Positions 34,701 to 49,700 of a DNA stretch of 64,000 nt are shown one piece after another. A program made the translations under genes and the position numbers. This DNA is from Paragorgia papillata (lineage: Eukaryota > Cnidaria > Anthozoa > Scleralcyonacea > Coralliidae). The stretch is taken from positions 157,501-221,500 of the forward strand of contig JAWNZC010000122.1 in assembly GCA_035771165.1 (NCBI GenBank), read 5' to 3'. Positions within the stretch are counted from its first letter, which is position 1; every line of letters begins with the position of its first letter. The notes beneath the pieces are model-generated. The model was not told the origin of the DNA and made no database searches. It saw nothing but the letters and a program-made list of their open reading frames with translations.

Positions 34701-37700
34701 AAAACACAAAGGAAATCAGTACCATGTCTGTAGTGATGAAATGATAAAGAATCCCCCGGTTTACATAAAATTTTAGTTTTGATTTTCTCAGCTTAGGGGC
34801 TGTTCACACGAGACCGGGTTATCTCGGGGGGTAGGGATAACTCGGGGGCTAGGGTCATGTTGACCCTATTTCACATGATAAAACGCAACTACCGAGTTGT
34901 CCCTGGCCCCCGAGATAACCCTAGCTTCATGTGAACGCTTCACCCCGAGTTATCCCGAGCAACAGCATAAATACGCATGCCTAAGTTGACCCTACCCCCC
35001 GAGATAACTCGGGTGAAAGCGTTCACATTTAGAGTTATCCATATCCCCCGAGTTATCTCGGTCTCATGTGAATGGTTTACTTTTTTAACATGGAAATAAA
35101 CTAACACCGAGTTATCTCGGGGGATAGGGATAACCCTACCCCCCGAGATAACTCGCCTCATGTGAACAGGCCCTTAGATAATGTTGTTTTTCAAAATTAC
35201 GGAACCTATGATAATAAGCTAAATCCTTTGTTTATGCTGATTTGCATTACATTCGGCGCAGGAAACGAGCAACGTTTGAAACGCGCCTAAAGTTTATCAA
35301 ACGATATAAACGAAAAAGAAATCAGTACTGAGATGGAGTTCGGATATGTGATCAAATAATTCCATAAATGAAGCCAACTTTCACCTAATAGCACTAAAAA
35401 TTAAGTTTGTCTAATTTGAAAGAACTCATAAAATTGTAATAGAACATCCTTTACAACTTTTTCGTATCTCTCTTCGTTTTCAAGATATTTCAATTTGTTT
35501 GATATGTAAATGAGATGGTCTCTGACGTCAGGTGTGGGGTAAAATATTTTCACATGTAGCAAAACCAGTTATATCTCTAAGTTTGTTCAGCGAAATCATT
35601 TGAAACTGTGCACATAAAAACTCCTTGCGACGCTGAACATTTCATGTAGATACGTAAGTGATTTAGCTCTGTATGAAAATATTTTACCCCACTCCTGACG
35701 TCAGAGACCATCGCATTTACATATCAAACAAATTGAAATATCTTGAAAACGCAGAAAGATACGAAAAAGTTGTAAAGCATCTTCTATTACAATTTTATGA
35801 GTTATTTCCCTTTAAAACATTGATTCATTTGAGAAGCTATATCAAACACTCGAAAGTTGTGTTTGATCTGATAACAAAACACCTCGAAGTTGGTTTAAAG
35901 ACCTCGGCTTTGCCTTGTTTTTTCAACACTAAACTCGGTGTTTGATAGCAAATCAAACACTCCTTCTCATCTTTGATATACTACATTAAGACACGAGGCG
36001 ATAGTCTCTGATAAAACACGAACTGCGAGTTTATTGAACGACTTCAAAACCAAATCATTTCGTAAGTTAATTGACATAAAATTTTTAAAGATTGACCTTG
36101 TGTACACGCATAAAAACGCACAACTTGTTCACGGTTGTCTACAGGCGTGAACAATGTTGTGCTGCTCGCCGTGAACAAGTTGTCAACAAGTTGTTCACTT
36201 ATGGTTCGAACAACTTGTTCACGGATAAATCAACAGTCATGAACAAGTTGTTCCAACAGCACATGTCGTAGCCAACAACGTTGTTCGCACATGATACAAC
36301 ATGTTGTAACAGCATGACGAAATAACAACGATGAACAACAATGTTACAACAATGGTGAACATGGTTGATGTATCAACACGTTCTTCGGTTGTTACAACAT
36401 GCGTGAACAACCGTTGTTGTTTCATCAAAGCGGTAACAACTTGTTGAAACAATGATGAACAATGTTGTTCATTTATCAACGTTGTTCACATATGTCAACA
36501 AGTTGTTACAGCATTGTTCAGGCAACAATGCTGTAACAACTTGCGAGATTTTTACGCGTGTAAGCCGTAAAATCCAGAAAGAAATTTATCGGCAAGCGTG
36601 TCGTGTCTATCACATATAAACTGTACTTTCGGGGGGGCGGTACTTTTGGGGGGGACGGTACTTTCTGGGGGGGGGGGGTACTTTTAGGGTTCGCATTATT
36701 GGACCGAGCTATGGTTAAATCTGCCTGCGCAAAAAAAGAAAATCCGAATAAAATACCTCGTGGTATCGGATTCGGACGCAGAACTGGAACGTTTTTTCTT
36801 CTTCCCTTTTTTCTTTTTCTTAAGTTTCTTCTTTTTTCTCTTCTTTCCTTTTTGTTTTTTGTTTTTCTCCTTCGCGACTTTCTCTGGTCTTTCCACGAAC
36901 TCCTTGTACAACCTCGTGCCGTAGAAGTACCAGTAGACGTTGTTCGTTGAATCCCGACCCAGTGGCTCAACGCGAAGACTGTCTGCCTCCATACCCTGGA
37001 ATATAAACAGTACGCTGAGTTCAACAACCTCTGGTCAACAAATTCGTACACTACAGGGTCTCATCTCCGGTCCACGACCGGAAATCTGCCTCCTCCACAG
37101 GCCCTATTGCATCATGGACAGGTCACACTGTTGAGAGGGCCTGCCAGATCCTGTAAACAAAATGGTGACTGATCCATTATGCACAGCGAGACTAGGCCCT
37201 AGAGGCGATAGTTTTGAGAGGGCCTGCATGGTTTCCGGCCGCTGTTCGACAAACGTACGTCCAAGTTCTTTAAACACTGTGACCCACCAGGAAATTCGGT
37301 CTAAACTTTCTTAAAGATCATGACAATGAAGAAACCAATATGTTTTAGAATTACCGACCTTCTGCCAATAATATTTTTAGCGACAAAAAGGAATTGAAGG
37401 GGAAAATATCTGCCGAACAAAAGCAAATTCGATGGTCAGGAAAGTAACAGGTTTTTCGTATTGTTTTTTGGTTTATTTAGCTATCGAAGACTGTCAACTG
37501 ACCAAGAGTTAATGAGATTTAATTTTGTTAAATTGTAGGCTATAGTGTAGCGTAATTCAAGTTTCAGTTGTTGTGGAAACCGAAAAAGTATAAACCAAAG
37601 ACTCTCTGGGTAGACTAAAGTGTATTTTCGTTGATTATTCCGGCCGAAAGTTGACAAAGTTCAACCGTAATTGCTTTCTTCAACAATTCCTGCATTTTAA

Positions 37701-40700
37701 AGCTAGGATTCGTATGTCATAAGTCTTCAATGGCCTTCAAAATCTTCGGATATAGCCATCCGGCTATTAACAATGGTAGTTAATTATGCAAATTTATTCC
37801 GTGCCAAGTTTTGCCAAATTTTTTACAGGATCTTGCAGGCCCTAAATTCGGCGTGTGTGACCTGTCCATGATGCAATAGGGCCTGTGGAGGAGGCAGACC
37901 GGAAATTGCGGCTGTCGACTGGAACCTAATCCAGGTACACCTGGATTAGCTACGTATGCGTAGAACGAATATCTTGCGTATAAACGTCATCAATACACGC
38001 GAGACCAAGCGAGGCTGGCGCGAGATGAATGAGGCGCGAGATGAATGAGGAGCGAAGAATAAGGAGCGAAGGAGCGTTGTGGTACATGTGGGTTCATACG
38101 TTAAAATTAGGAAGATAAAGGAAAATAATGGATCCGTTCAAGAGGATACTAGGGATATTGTAGGATATCAAGCATTTGTTGACTTGAAATCAAACATGGC
38201 GAAAAATTAGACGAAGAACATGGTGCGATCTAGTATCGTAAACTACTAAACTTCCATGTTAAATGACTAAAATCTGTTGTTTGTTTATCCGTTTACTACC
38301 CCCAAAAGAAGTTGGGTTTGTTTTTTTGGCAGATGTGTGTAACAGATTGGCCTTTAAATGGATTTTAAAGTTCGAATCAGTCGTGGAAAGTATACTTGAC
38401 GACTGACGAAGTGACGAGTTGACATAAAACAAACCCAAATTATCCACTATGGAGGGTGAATAAAGATCTCAACTATCAGATAACTTTTATTGATTTTTCT
38501 TTGTCTTGATTTTGTTTTTGGCTATCTATGGACAGTTCACTTGTTATTGTTTCGCGTGTGTTCAATAGAATTTAGTAAATTTCATCAAGCTCGACCGACA
38601 ACTCACTTGAGCCAGCACGCACGTGGCCTGCGAACTGCCCCATGAAAGTGGCCGATTGTCTATGCGATTTCCGATCGTGCCAGCCCACTGATCTCAATAA
38701 AACTGGATGCGGCATGGGGCCGGATTTAGTGTTGCCAGTTGTATGATGACGTGTATGACCACTACCCAAGATGGCTGCCACTGAAGTTCATAAGCTTTCG
38801 TAGATTGAAAACAGACGAAAAGAGTTATTTTAAGAAAATTTAAACGAATGTAAGGACACAAGAAGTACTTAAGTGGTTTATTTCTCGAGAAAACATTCGA
38901 AGAAGACAGATTATAATACATACGGGGAATAAAAATTCATAATAGCGGCCGCATTTCGCTTTTTTTAAGAGAACTAAGCTATTTGGTCGGATAAACTGTA
39001 CGTATGTTGTAGCAAGGTGAATTATCTTTCTGCCAATATATTTTATAATTTCTACAGTGGATTATTTCTTGAGAAAACGTTCGGAGTAGACGGACTACTC
39101 TAGGCACTCCTCTTCTCTGTGGAAGCCATTTTTGTTTTTGCATCACATGACAAATGTTGCAAAGTCAGCATAATATCGTCCCGGCAAAGCGGGACGGAGT
39201 GTTTACATGAGAAAAATTGTCTTGGATTTGCCGGGACGGGATAAAAAACGTCCCGGCAAACATCTTTCCATATAAACGGCGGTGAGATCCCGGCAATCGT
39301 CCCGTCCCGCCTCCCATGTAAACAGCCCCCTAAAACTACTTTATCTTTTTACCCCGTCTAACGTCAGACGATTTTACTAGTCAAGAGGAAATATCTCGAG
39401 AACTAAGGAAGAAATGGGTTAAGCACATGCCCTGTGCACATGCAGTTTAAACATAAAACCAGGTTCCCGGAGAAAAGTTCTCTCCAACTCTGCTAGGGAC
39501 TTTACAGTTTAGGTATACTGTAGAAACAGATCAAAGTGACACTTTGATCTATCAAAAATACTGCATGCGCAGCACTCCATTTTCTATACAGAAATACAGA
39601 TTGCTAGTGACGAACCTACCTTCAGATGTTCAGCCACATCATCAACATCAAGTCGCCAATCACACAATCCGTGAAGGATTTCCACTTTTTCTCGAGTGGA
39701 AAGATGCCTGTGAAGAACGAAAAAGCATACTCAGAAAATACATTACAAGTATATAGTAGTTAAAATATGAACAGCCGGGCTTTATGTACTGTTTAATAAA
39801 CGAGCAGGAGTGTTTTATCAGATATATAAAGACACGAAGCGAAGCCGAGTGTTTTTATATCTGATAAAACACGAACTGCGAGTTTATTGAACGGCTTCAA
39901 AAACGAACCACTTGGTAAGTTCATTGGCGTAGTAAGTTTGAAAAATAACCTTGTCTAAGCCGAGAAAATCAAAGCTAAAGTTTATGTAAATCAGGAGGTA
40001 TCTTTATCACATATAAAGACACTGATTAAACTTTAATTTCTTTTGAATTTTCCTCATGAATTATTAATGAGTTTTTGAAGAGCATTTACAATGGCGAGCC
40101 GAATAACAGTATTTACAATTGATAAACATTCATTTCTTTTGAATTTTCCTTGATAATTTTCCTTGATAAGTAAATGTAAAATAACAAGGAAGGCAGTTAC
40201 TGAGGGGGTGTCACCCACACCCCACAAAAACTCACAAAAACTCAAATATTGCAATTCGGAATAATACGGCTGAAAACACTCTTCGTTTGTAGCCGTTTTT
40301 AAAAGTATTTAAAGTGCCTGTGAAGCGAAAATTAAGTCTGTCTTATTTGAAAGAACACCTAAAATGACAAAGAAACATCTTTAGCAGTTTTTCGTTTCCC
40401 TGCTTCGTTGTTGAGATATTTCAGTGTGTTTAAAGTGCCTATGAAACGAAAATTAAGTTTGTATTATTTAAAAGAACACTTGAAATGACAGAGTAACATA
40501 TTTTGCAGTTTTTGGTTTCCTTGCTTCGTTGTTGAGATATTTCAGTTTGTTTGATATGTAAATTTAACTTATAAGATAACTTTACGTCACTCTTTGCATA
40601 ATGACTTATCGCAAAAGATTATATATCTTTGTTATTGTCAAACAAAAACACTTAAAATTTACAGACTCTGTTGTAGGAGAAACACTCGCACATGGTTCCT

Positions 40701-43700
40701 AATTCGCCAAGTGCTTTTGTTCGATAATAACAAAGATGTAGAATACTTTGCGATAACTCATTATGCAAACTGTGACGTAAAGTTAACATCGCAACAAGCT
40801 TTTCAAAAGTCGAAATATAGCAAGGTTATATATACTGCCGAAACAGAGAACGTAGTCTCTGAGTCTAACGTTTCGAGCCAAGGCCCTTCGTCAGAGAGAA
40901 ACGTAAAGAGTATAAATAAACAATGAGCTTATAAGGCCCTTCGTCAGAGAGAAACGTAAAGAGTATAAACAAACAATGAGCTTATACAAGAAGGATAATC
41001 ATGTGACCAAAAATAAGCGAATCAGATCAAAATAACAATAACAAATTAATAATGAGATGCGAAAAAAATTAGCCAATCAAAGCAAAATAACAATAACAAA
41101 CAATAATGAGATGAGAAAGACATTTGCTATTCCCACCGTCGATGAGCAAAAAAGGAGGGGGTGTAAAAAGGATGAGCGAGAGTTAAAAATAGATTAATTA
41201 ATTAATTAATTAAGTGAAAACACTGTCTATGTCCGCCCTTTGCAAACAAAAACAGCATCTTCAGAAGTGTTAAATAAAAAAAAATAATAAAAAAAAGTCG
41301 ATGTTTTTGTCCGTTCCAACAACACACCTTTCCCAAAAGTCTTCGTTTTGAAAGACACCAGTTCATAGTTCAAACCCAATTTCGCAAGTCTCCCTTTTTT
41401 AAAAAAAGAACAGACTTTCGAAAACGCTGATTTAAAGGGTATTGGCAATAAAAATTAAGTTTGTCTCATTTGAAAGAATTCGTCAAATGGTATAAGAAGA
41501 CCTTTTACAATTTTTCCGTATCTGTTTTGGTTTTGGAAATATTTCGACCAAAGACAGCGTGCTGTCCGCCATCTTGGAATTATTTTCGATATGCATGTGA
41601 CGACATGAGCAGGGTAAAGTGAATTTTTTTATCTTGCCAACCTTATGACATTATGAGCTAGAAACTCGATTTTGTTGCGCTATTTCCATTTTAAATGGAC
41701 CCACAACATTTAAAAAGCCTATTTAGTGGCAACAAATAATGGAAGAAAATTTGACGCAAATGACAATTGACAAACATTTTTGCGATATAAGAATGTCCAC
41801 ATTCTTTCTTGTTATATCGATATTTCAATGATTTGTTTCTCTATTCTTTCATATATGGTGTAGAAGAGCCGGTGGAAAAAATAAATAATTGAAAAAAAAG
41901 TGGGGGTCACCGAGTGTCTTCGTGAGCTACAGAAGGTTAAAGCTTGAACATGGAGCGTTTCCCTATCATTTCATCTATATACGAAACCACACAACAACTT
42001 TTACGTTAAAATTACGTTAGTATCTTCTTGCCAAAGTTATTAGTGGCTCATTCAACCTCCTCAATGACATTGTCTAAATTACGACATATGATTTACAGGG
42101 GGTCGTTTACAAAAAGGGACTCTTCTAGGGGGGTCCGGGGGCATGCCCCCCCTGAAATTTAGAGTCTTGGAAATGGCATTTCCTGCATTCTGAGGGGTGA
42201 TTTTCATGAAATGTCATAAAAACTAGTTAAACTACAACACATTTCAACAATTTTTCGATGTTGTGTTTACTGGGCTGACTTATCACTGTTTTTGGGTGCT
42301 TTTGGCTGACAGGAATGAGGCTGTAACAGTTACTTTAGCCTAACGAGTAACCTATAATTTGTGAATGGTGATTGATGAGTCGGTTGCTGCAAAATTTCGG
42401 GGGGGGGGCTTTCTCGGGGGGCTAAAGCCCCTCAGCCACGCCCCCCCCCCCCCCCCCCCCAATACTCTACGCCTATGGACCAAGTTCTCGCACAAATTGA
42501 GCTAAACTTTGATTTCTGTTTTGCCAGAAATCAAGATGTCGATTTGCAATCTTTCTCATTCTCGCTCAATTTTGACCATCCGTACTTCTTTGCAGGTTTC
42601 TAGCATCTCTTTTGTGTTTTTATATCTTTTAAAATCGATATTGCGAAGTTTTGTACAATTTTAGGACAATTTTGTTTATGCCTTGCTAAAAATAGCGCAA
42701 CACTGCCCTTTAAACTCTTTCCTGTCCGAATCGGTCTTTATTATTTTATTCTGGCTAACGTCAGACGATTTTATTCACCTCTGGGAAAGCCCTCGGACAA
42801 GAATGTGTTAATGTTTCCGTGTGGACGGAACACGAAGATGAATAAAAAAGTTGGCCATAACAAGAGGTAAAGAGGCTCTCTGATCGAAAAGTTGAATTGT
42901 CAACAAAAACATGTTTACACTATTCGGAATTACCGTTATTGTGTGTGTAGTTAGTATCGGACAGGAATGTGTTAATGTTTCCATGAGGACGGAGACGAAA
43001 ATGAATAAAAAACTTGTCACGAAACTGGCCATAACAAGAGGTATAGAGTCTCTGTGATCGAAACGTTGAATTGTCAACAAAAACATGTTTACACTATTCG
43101 GAGTTACCGTTATATTGTGTATAATTAGCCTTAGGTATACACTTATTATGTTGTGACCGTCTCGGTTTTTTTTTAATCAAGAATCGGGTATTTTTTATAT
43201 AAACATTCGACCAAAACTCGAGTTTATACAAACTAAGGCCCGGCTACAGACCTAAAAAAATGTCCAATGTTCTTCGCATCCTGAATTTGCCGTAAAAAAT
43301 GTTCCTCAAAAGTGGTCAAATAGCAGCCTTGCATAGACCACTTTCATAATGGCCACCAATTTAAATATTCTTTTATGTGCATCTAAATGAGCCTCGTTAT
43401 GAAGCAAAAATTATTTGGAATTGTAAACACACAAGCGAGGCCAGAAAGGCTTATTAAGATGCATGTAAAAGAAATATTGTAATTAGTCGCTATTATGAAA
43501 GTGGTTTATACCCACCCATAACTGTACGTAACTTCTTTAGTCAAAGTAATTGAAATTTGCTAACGTGTATATTTCCCCATTAAGTCTATACTGAGATGCT
43601 ATGGCGGCCATTCCTCATAATTGCATACCAGTAATCACATTAGTAACAACACAAATACAATACAAAAACGACCGAATAGACACAAATATTTTAAAATTTG

Positions 43701-46700
43701 AGAATAGGTCAAGGTCATTTCGACCCTAAGACCTCTGATCATTCACTTTATCTGATAAAACACTGCATTTAATTAAGTCTGAAGTTGGGTTTTTGGTTAA
43801 AGTTTCATATATAAGTATCTCCTTTTGAACAAACTATAATTCCTAATATTATAATGCGACACCTTTCAGACCGGTTTACTAGACATCTTCGTTCCGCAAG
43901 AAACCGATGACGTTTAAAGATTTGCATGTTTATTTATTAAAACTGAAGTAAAGAATGAGTTACGACCTTTTCTAGCTTGAACCTTTATTATAAGTTTGAT
44001 CAAATTGCGATAATTCTTTAAGGTTTGGATTATCACTTCAAAATTACAAGGTCATTTAGAAAATTGTAAAAATATACCCCTCTTTCTTTTCAGTGATACA
44101 TTAAACATATAATTAATGTGTTTTGTTTATTTGGGTGCTTTAATTAAACAAAAAAAAAACACTTTCCATGTTGTGCAAAAGTGTGTATTCAATAATAGTA
44201 TTATGGTTCCTTCTTCATATAATAATAATAATAATAAACTTTATTTCAGTGTCTAGATTTCTTTAGCATGGACAGCTAATTGGGGACACATTATATATAA
44301 CTTTTGATATATAACTTTTGATATATAACTTTTGATATACAACTTTCGATATATAACTTTCGATATATAACTTTCGATATATAACTTTTGATATATAACT
44401 TTCGATATATAACTTTTGATATATAACTTCTGATATATAACTTCTGATATATAACTTCTGATATATAACTTCTGATATATAACTTTTGATATATAACTTT
44501 TGATATATAACTTTTGATATATAACTTTTGATATATAACTTTCGATATATAACTTTCGATATATAACTTTCGATATATAACTTCTGATATATAACTTCTG
44601 ATATATAACTTCTGATATATAACTTTTGATATACAACTTTTGATATACAACTTTTGATATATAACTTTTGATATATAACTTTTGATATATAACTTTTGAT
44701 ATATAACTTTTGATATATAACTTTTGATATATAACTTCTGATATATAACTTTTGATATATAACTTCTGATATATAACTTTTGATATATAACTTTTGATAT
44801 ATAACTTTTGATATATAACTTTTGATATATAACTTTTGATATAGAACTTTTGATATACAACTTTTGATATATAACTTCTGATATATAACTTCTGATATAG
44901 AACTTCTGATATAGAACTTTTGATATAGAACTTTTGATATACAACTTTTGATATATAACTTTTGATATAGAACTTTTGATATAGAACTTTTGATATAGAA
45001 CTTTTGATATATAACTTTTGATATACAACTTTTGATATATAACTTTTGATATATAACTTTTGATATATAACTTTTGATATATAACTTTTGATATATAACG
45101 TTTGATATAACGTTTGATATATAACTTTTGATATATAACTTCTGATATATAACTTTTGATATATAACTTTTGATATACAACTTTTGATATACAACTTTTG
45201 ATATATAACTTTTGATATAACGTTTGATATATAACTTTTGATATATAACTTCTGATATATAACTTTTGATATATAACTTTTGATATACTGTATAACGTTT
45301 GATATATAACTTTTGATATATAACTTTTGATATATAACTTCTGATATATAACTTTTGATATATAACGTTTGATATACTGTATAACGTTTGATATATAACT
45401 TTTGATATATAACTTTTGATATATAACTTTTGATATATAACTTTTGATATATAACTTCTGATATATAACTTCTGATATATAACTTTTGATATATAACTTT
45501 TGATATACAACTTTTGATATATAACTTTTGATATATAACTTTTGATATATAACTTTTGATATATAACTTCTGATATATAACTTCTGATATATAACTTTTG
45601 ATATATAACTTTTGATATATAACTTTTGATATATAACTTTTGATATACAACTTTTGATATATAACTTTTGATATATAACTTCTGATATATAACTTTTGAT
45701 ATATAACTTTTGATATATAACTTTTGATATATAACTTTTGATATATAACTTCTGATATAGAACTTCTGATATATAACGTTTGATATATAACTTTTGATAT
45801 ATAACTTCTGATATATAACTTTTGATATGTAACTTTTGATATACAAATTTTGATATATAACTTTTGATATAACGTTTGATATATAACTTTTGATATACTG
45901 TATAACGTTTGATATATAACTTTTGATATATAACTTTTGATATATAACTTTTGATATATAACTTTTGATATATAACTTCTGATATATAACTTTTGATATA
46001 TAACTTTTGATATATAACTTTTGATATATAACTTCTGATATATAACTTTTGATATACAACTTTTGATATACAACTTTTGATATACAACTTTTGATATACA
46101 ACTTTTGATATACAACTTTTGATATATAACTTTTGATATATAACTTTTGATATATAACTTTTGATATATAACTTCTGATATAGAACTTCTGATATACAAC
46201 GTTTGATATATAACTTTTGATATATAACTTCTGATATATAACTTTTGATATGTAACTTTTGATATACAAATTTTGATATATAACTTTTGATATAACGTTT
46301 GATATATAACTTTTGATATATAACTTTTGATATATAACTTCTGATATATAACTTTTGATATATAACTTTTGATATACTGTATAACGTTTGATATATAACT
46401 TTTGATATATAACTTTTGATATATAACTTTTGATATATAACTTTTGATATATAACTTTTGATATATAACTTTTGATATATAACTTCTGATATATAACTTT
46501 TGATATATAACTTTTGATATATAACTTTTGATATATAACTTCTGATATAGAACTTTTGATATAGAACTTTTGATATAGAACTTTTGATATATAACTTCTG
46601 ATATATAACTTCTGATATATAACGTTTGATATATAACTTCTGATATATAACTTTTGATATAGAACTTTTGATATAGAACTTTTGATATAGAACTTTTGAT

Positions 46701-49700
46701 ATATAACTTTTGATATATAACTTTTGATATATAACTTTTGATATACAACTTTTGATATATAACGTTTGATATAACGTTTGATATATAACTTTTGATATAT
46801 AACTTTTGATATACAACTTTTGATATATAACTTTTGATATACAACTTCTGATATATAACTTTTGATATATAACTTTTGATATATAACTTCTGATATATAA
46901 CTTCTGATATATAACTTTTAATATATAACTTTTAATATATAACTTTTGATATATAACTTTTGATATATAACTTCTGATATATAACTTCTGATATATAACT
47001 TCTGATATATAACTTTTGATATATAACTTTTCATATACAACTTTTCATATATAACTTTTTCTTCTGCTCAGTGATACTTTAAACATATTGTAGTTAATGT
47101 GTTTTGTTTATTTGGGTTCTTGAACACAAAACACTTTCCATGTTGTGCAAAACTATGAATTCAATAGGGTACTATATATTATTAGCATATTTTGATTCCT
47201 TCGCCTTCATTTACAACTATTTTCTTTCACTTTTTCGATAATACATTAAACATAGTTAATGTATTTTGTTTATTTGGCTTCTTGAACAAAAAACAACAAA
47301 CTTTCTATGTTGTGCAAAAGTGTGTATTCAATGGAGTACTATTATTTTCATATTTTGGTTCTTCCTTCTTCATATACAACTATTTTTTCTTCTTTTCAAT
47401 GATACATTAAACATAGTTGAAGGGTATTGGCAACAAAAATTAAGTTTGTCTAATTTGAAAGAACTCATAAAATTGTAATAGAAGATCCTTTACAACTTTT
47501 TCGTACTTTCTGCGTTTTCAAGATATTTCAATTTGTTTGATATGTAAATGAGATGGTCTCTGACGTCAGGTGTGGGGTAAAATATTTTCATACAGAGCAA
47601 AATCACTTACATATCTAACATGAAATGTTCAGCGTCGCAAGGAGTTTTTATGTGTACAGTTTCAAATGATTTCACTGAACAAACTTAGATATATAACTGG
47701 TTTTGCTACATGTGAAAATATTTTACCCCACACCTGACGTCAGAGACCATCTCATTTACATATCAAACAAATTGAAATATCTTGAAAACGAAGAGAGATA
47801 CGAAAAAGTTGTAAAGGATGTTCTATTACAATTTTATGCGTTCTTTCAAATTAGACAAACTTAATTTTTAGTGCTATTCCCCTTTAATGTGTTTTGTTTA
47901 TTTGGCTGCTTGAACAAATAAAAACAAACTTTGCATGTTGTGCAAAAGTGTGTATTCAATACAGTACTATTTTTCAGTGCTGTAAAAGTAACATAATTTT
48001 TGTAGCTAGTTACAGTTGCATCATTAGAAAAGTAACTAGTTACCGATAAAAGTTACAATGAAAAGAAAGTAACTAGTTACAGTTACAAAGTTTCTTCAAA
48101 AATTTTGTAACTAGTTACAAAGTTACATGTACATTCCTTTGTCTGTGTTACTAGAATCAACAAAGAAATTACTGGTTTTTAGATGGCAGTACCATAATAA
48201 TGTATTTACAGCTAAATGCCTAAATATAGTTGTCACCAAGCAGAAATAGTCAAATGTGTACATAATGTACCTTTATTATTATATCAAAACCATTTTTATC
48301 AAGAAAGAATGACATCCTCAACTGAATATCAGTAACTATACTAGTCACATTTTTTAACCAAAATATTGTAACTAGTTACAGTTCTTTAAAAAAGTAACTA
48401 GTTATAGTTACTTCTTCAAAAAGTAACTAGTTATAGTTACAGTTACTTCTTCAGAAAAAGTAACTAGTTTCAGTAACAGTTACTTAAAAATGTAACTAGT
48501 TATTTGTAACGAAGTTACTCACAGCACTATTATTTTTATATCGTGGTTCCTTCTTCCTCATTTACAATTTTCCCTCATTCTTTTCAGGGATAAAAGAGTT
48601 ATTTGTTGAGCCCTAAAGGGTGTTCTTAGTTCAGGTGCACAGACTATAACTATTTTTATAGTCAAAATGAGACAAGCTGTTTTAATTTAAAGTGCTGATA
48701 AGTGAACAACAAAGGCTGTTGACAACTATCAACAATGTTCATATTTTGATGGACCTTGATCACTTGACCTATGTTGAACTTTGGAACTATGGTTTGATAA
48801 GTTTTTGTAAACTTTTATACAAGTCATAATTAACCCATTCCTGTGTGAGCCAAAACAACCATTATAATTATTTTACTATGTCTATCGATCACTATGGATG
48901 ACAATTAATAAAGTCATTTTCACTAGTGCAATAGTATTTGTGATATTTAAATTGCACATTGTTTTTGAAAGGACATTTAAAATAACGGAAAATGGCTTTT
49001 ACATGCCTTTCAGATCTTATCCCATTCTTGAGTTAGGCCACACCAATTTTATTTTGTGTTTTGCGGGCAGAAATCCTCTTTTTTCAGGATCGGAGGAGGG
49101 GAAAAAAATAAAAATAAAATTATATTGATGATTCAGGAATGTTCAAATTTATCACAAGAAATCTATATATCACAAGAATGGATTTATAAAGCAACATAGT
49201 TCAATGTATTGATATAATAGATTAGCCATTGCCTAACTGATTCAGATCAATAAGTCATTTCAGCCATAAAAAGTGAGCTTCGGCAAGAACGAAACCATTG
49301 ATTTTTATTATTTCGGATTCTTGACTTATTTATTCTTTTATTTTAAAAATAAAAGGATAAATTTTCAATTTTATTTTTATTCTGTTTTCCGGATTTTTAG
49401 CGTCGGCGGGCCCGTAAAACACAAAATAAAATTGGTGTGGCCTTATCAACCACAACATTTCAGCAACAACATCATTAGTTGTACAAGCATTAAAAATTAA
49501 CCATGTCTTCTGATTGGTTTGACCAAACTGACTCAAACTTTGCTGACTTGTTCATTCTAGACCCTACTGTACTTCTAAGTAGTTTGAACCAGTTTAGTTA
49601 AACTAATGAGAAGATATACTTGATTTTACATTTTATGCTATGCACAACTAATGATGTCATAGCTGAAATGTAAACTTATAGATCTAAACGTCGACTATTT

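Larger units (their letters stand above)
44093..47990. repeat. Dispersed about 150-bp tandem unit interrupted by other repeats
   Basis: The unit with GATACATTAAACATA, TTAATGTGTTTTGTTTATTT, TTCCATGTTGTGCAAAAGTG and TGTATTCAAT occurs at about 44093-44221, 47068-47210, 47232-47372 and 47885-47985. The copies are separated by the 14-bp satellite, a family C MITE and the hAT-like MITE. Confidence 0.75.

Noticed and set aside
38572..38781. Minus-strand 69-codon ORF as a CECR2 exon
   Set aside because: It does not match the family, and exons 5 and 6 join in phase without it.
44253..46844. Three overlapping minus-strand ORFs of 668-863 codons
   Set aside because: They are translations of the 14-bp satellite in all three frames, with no domain or splice context.
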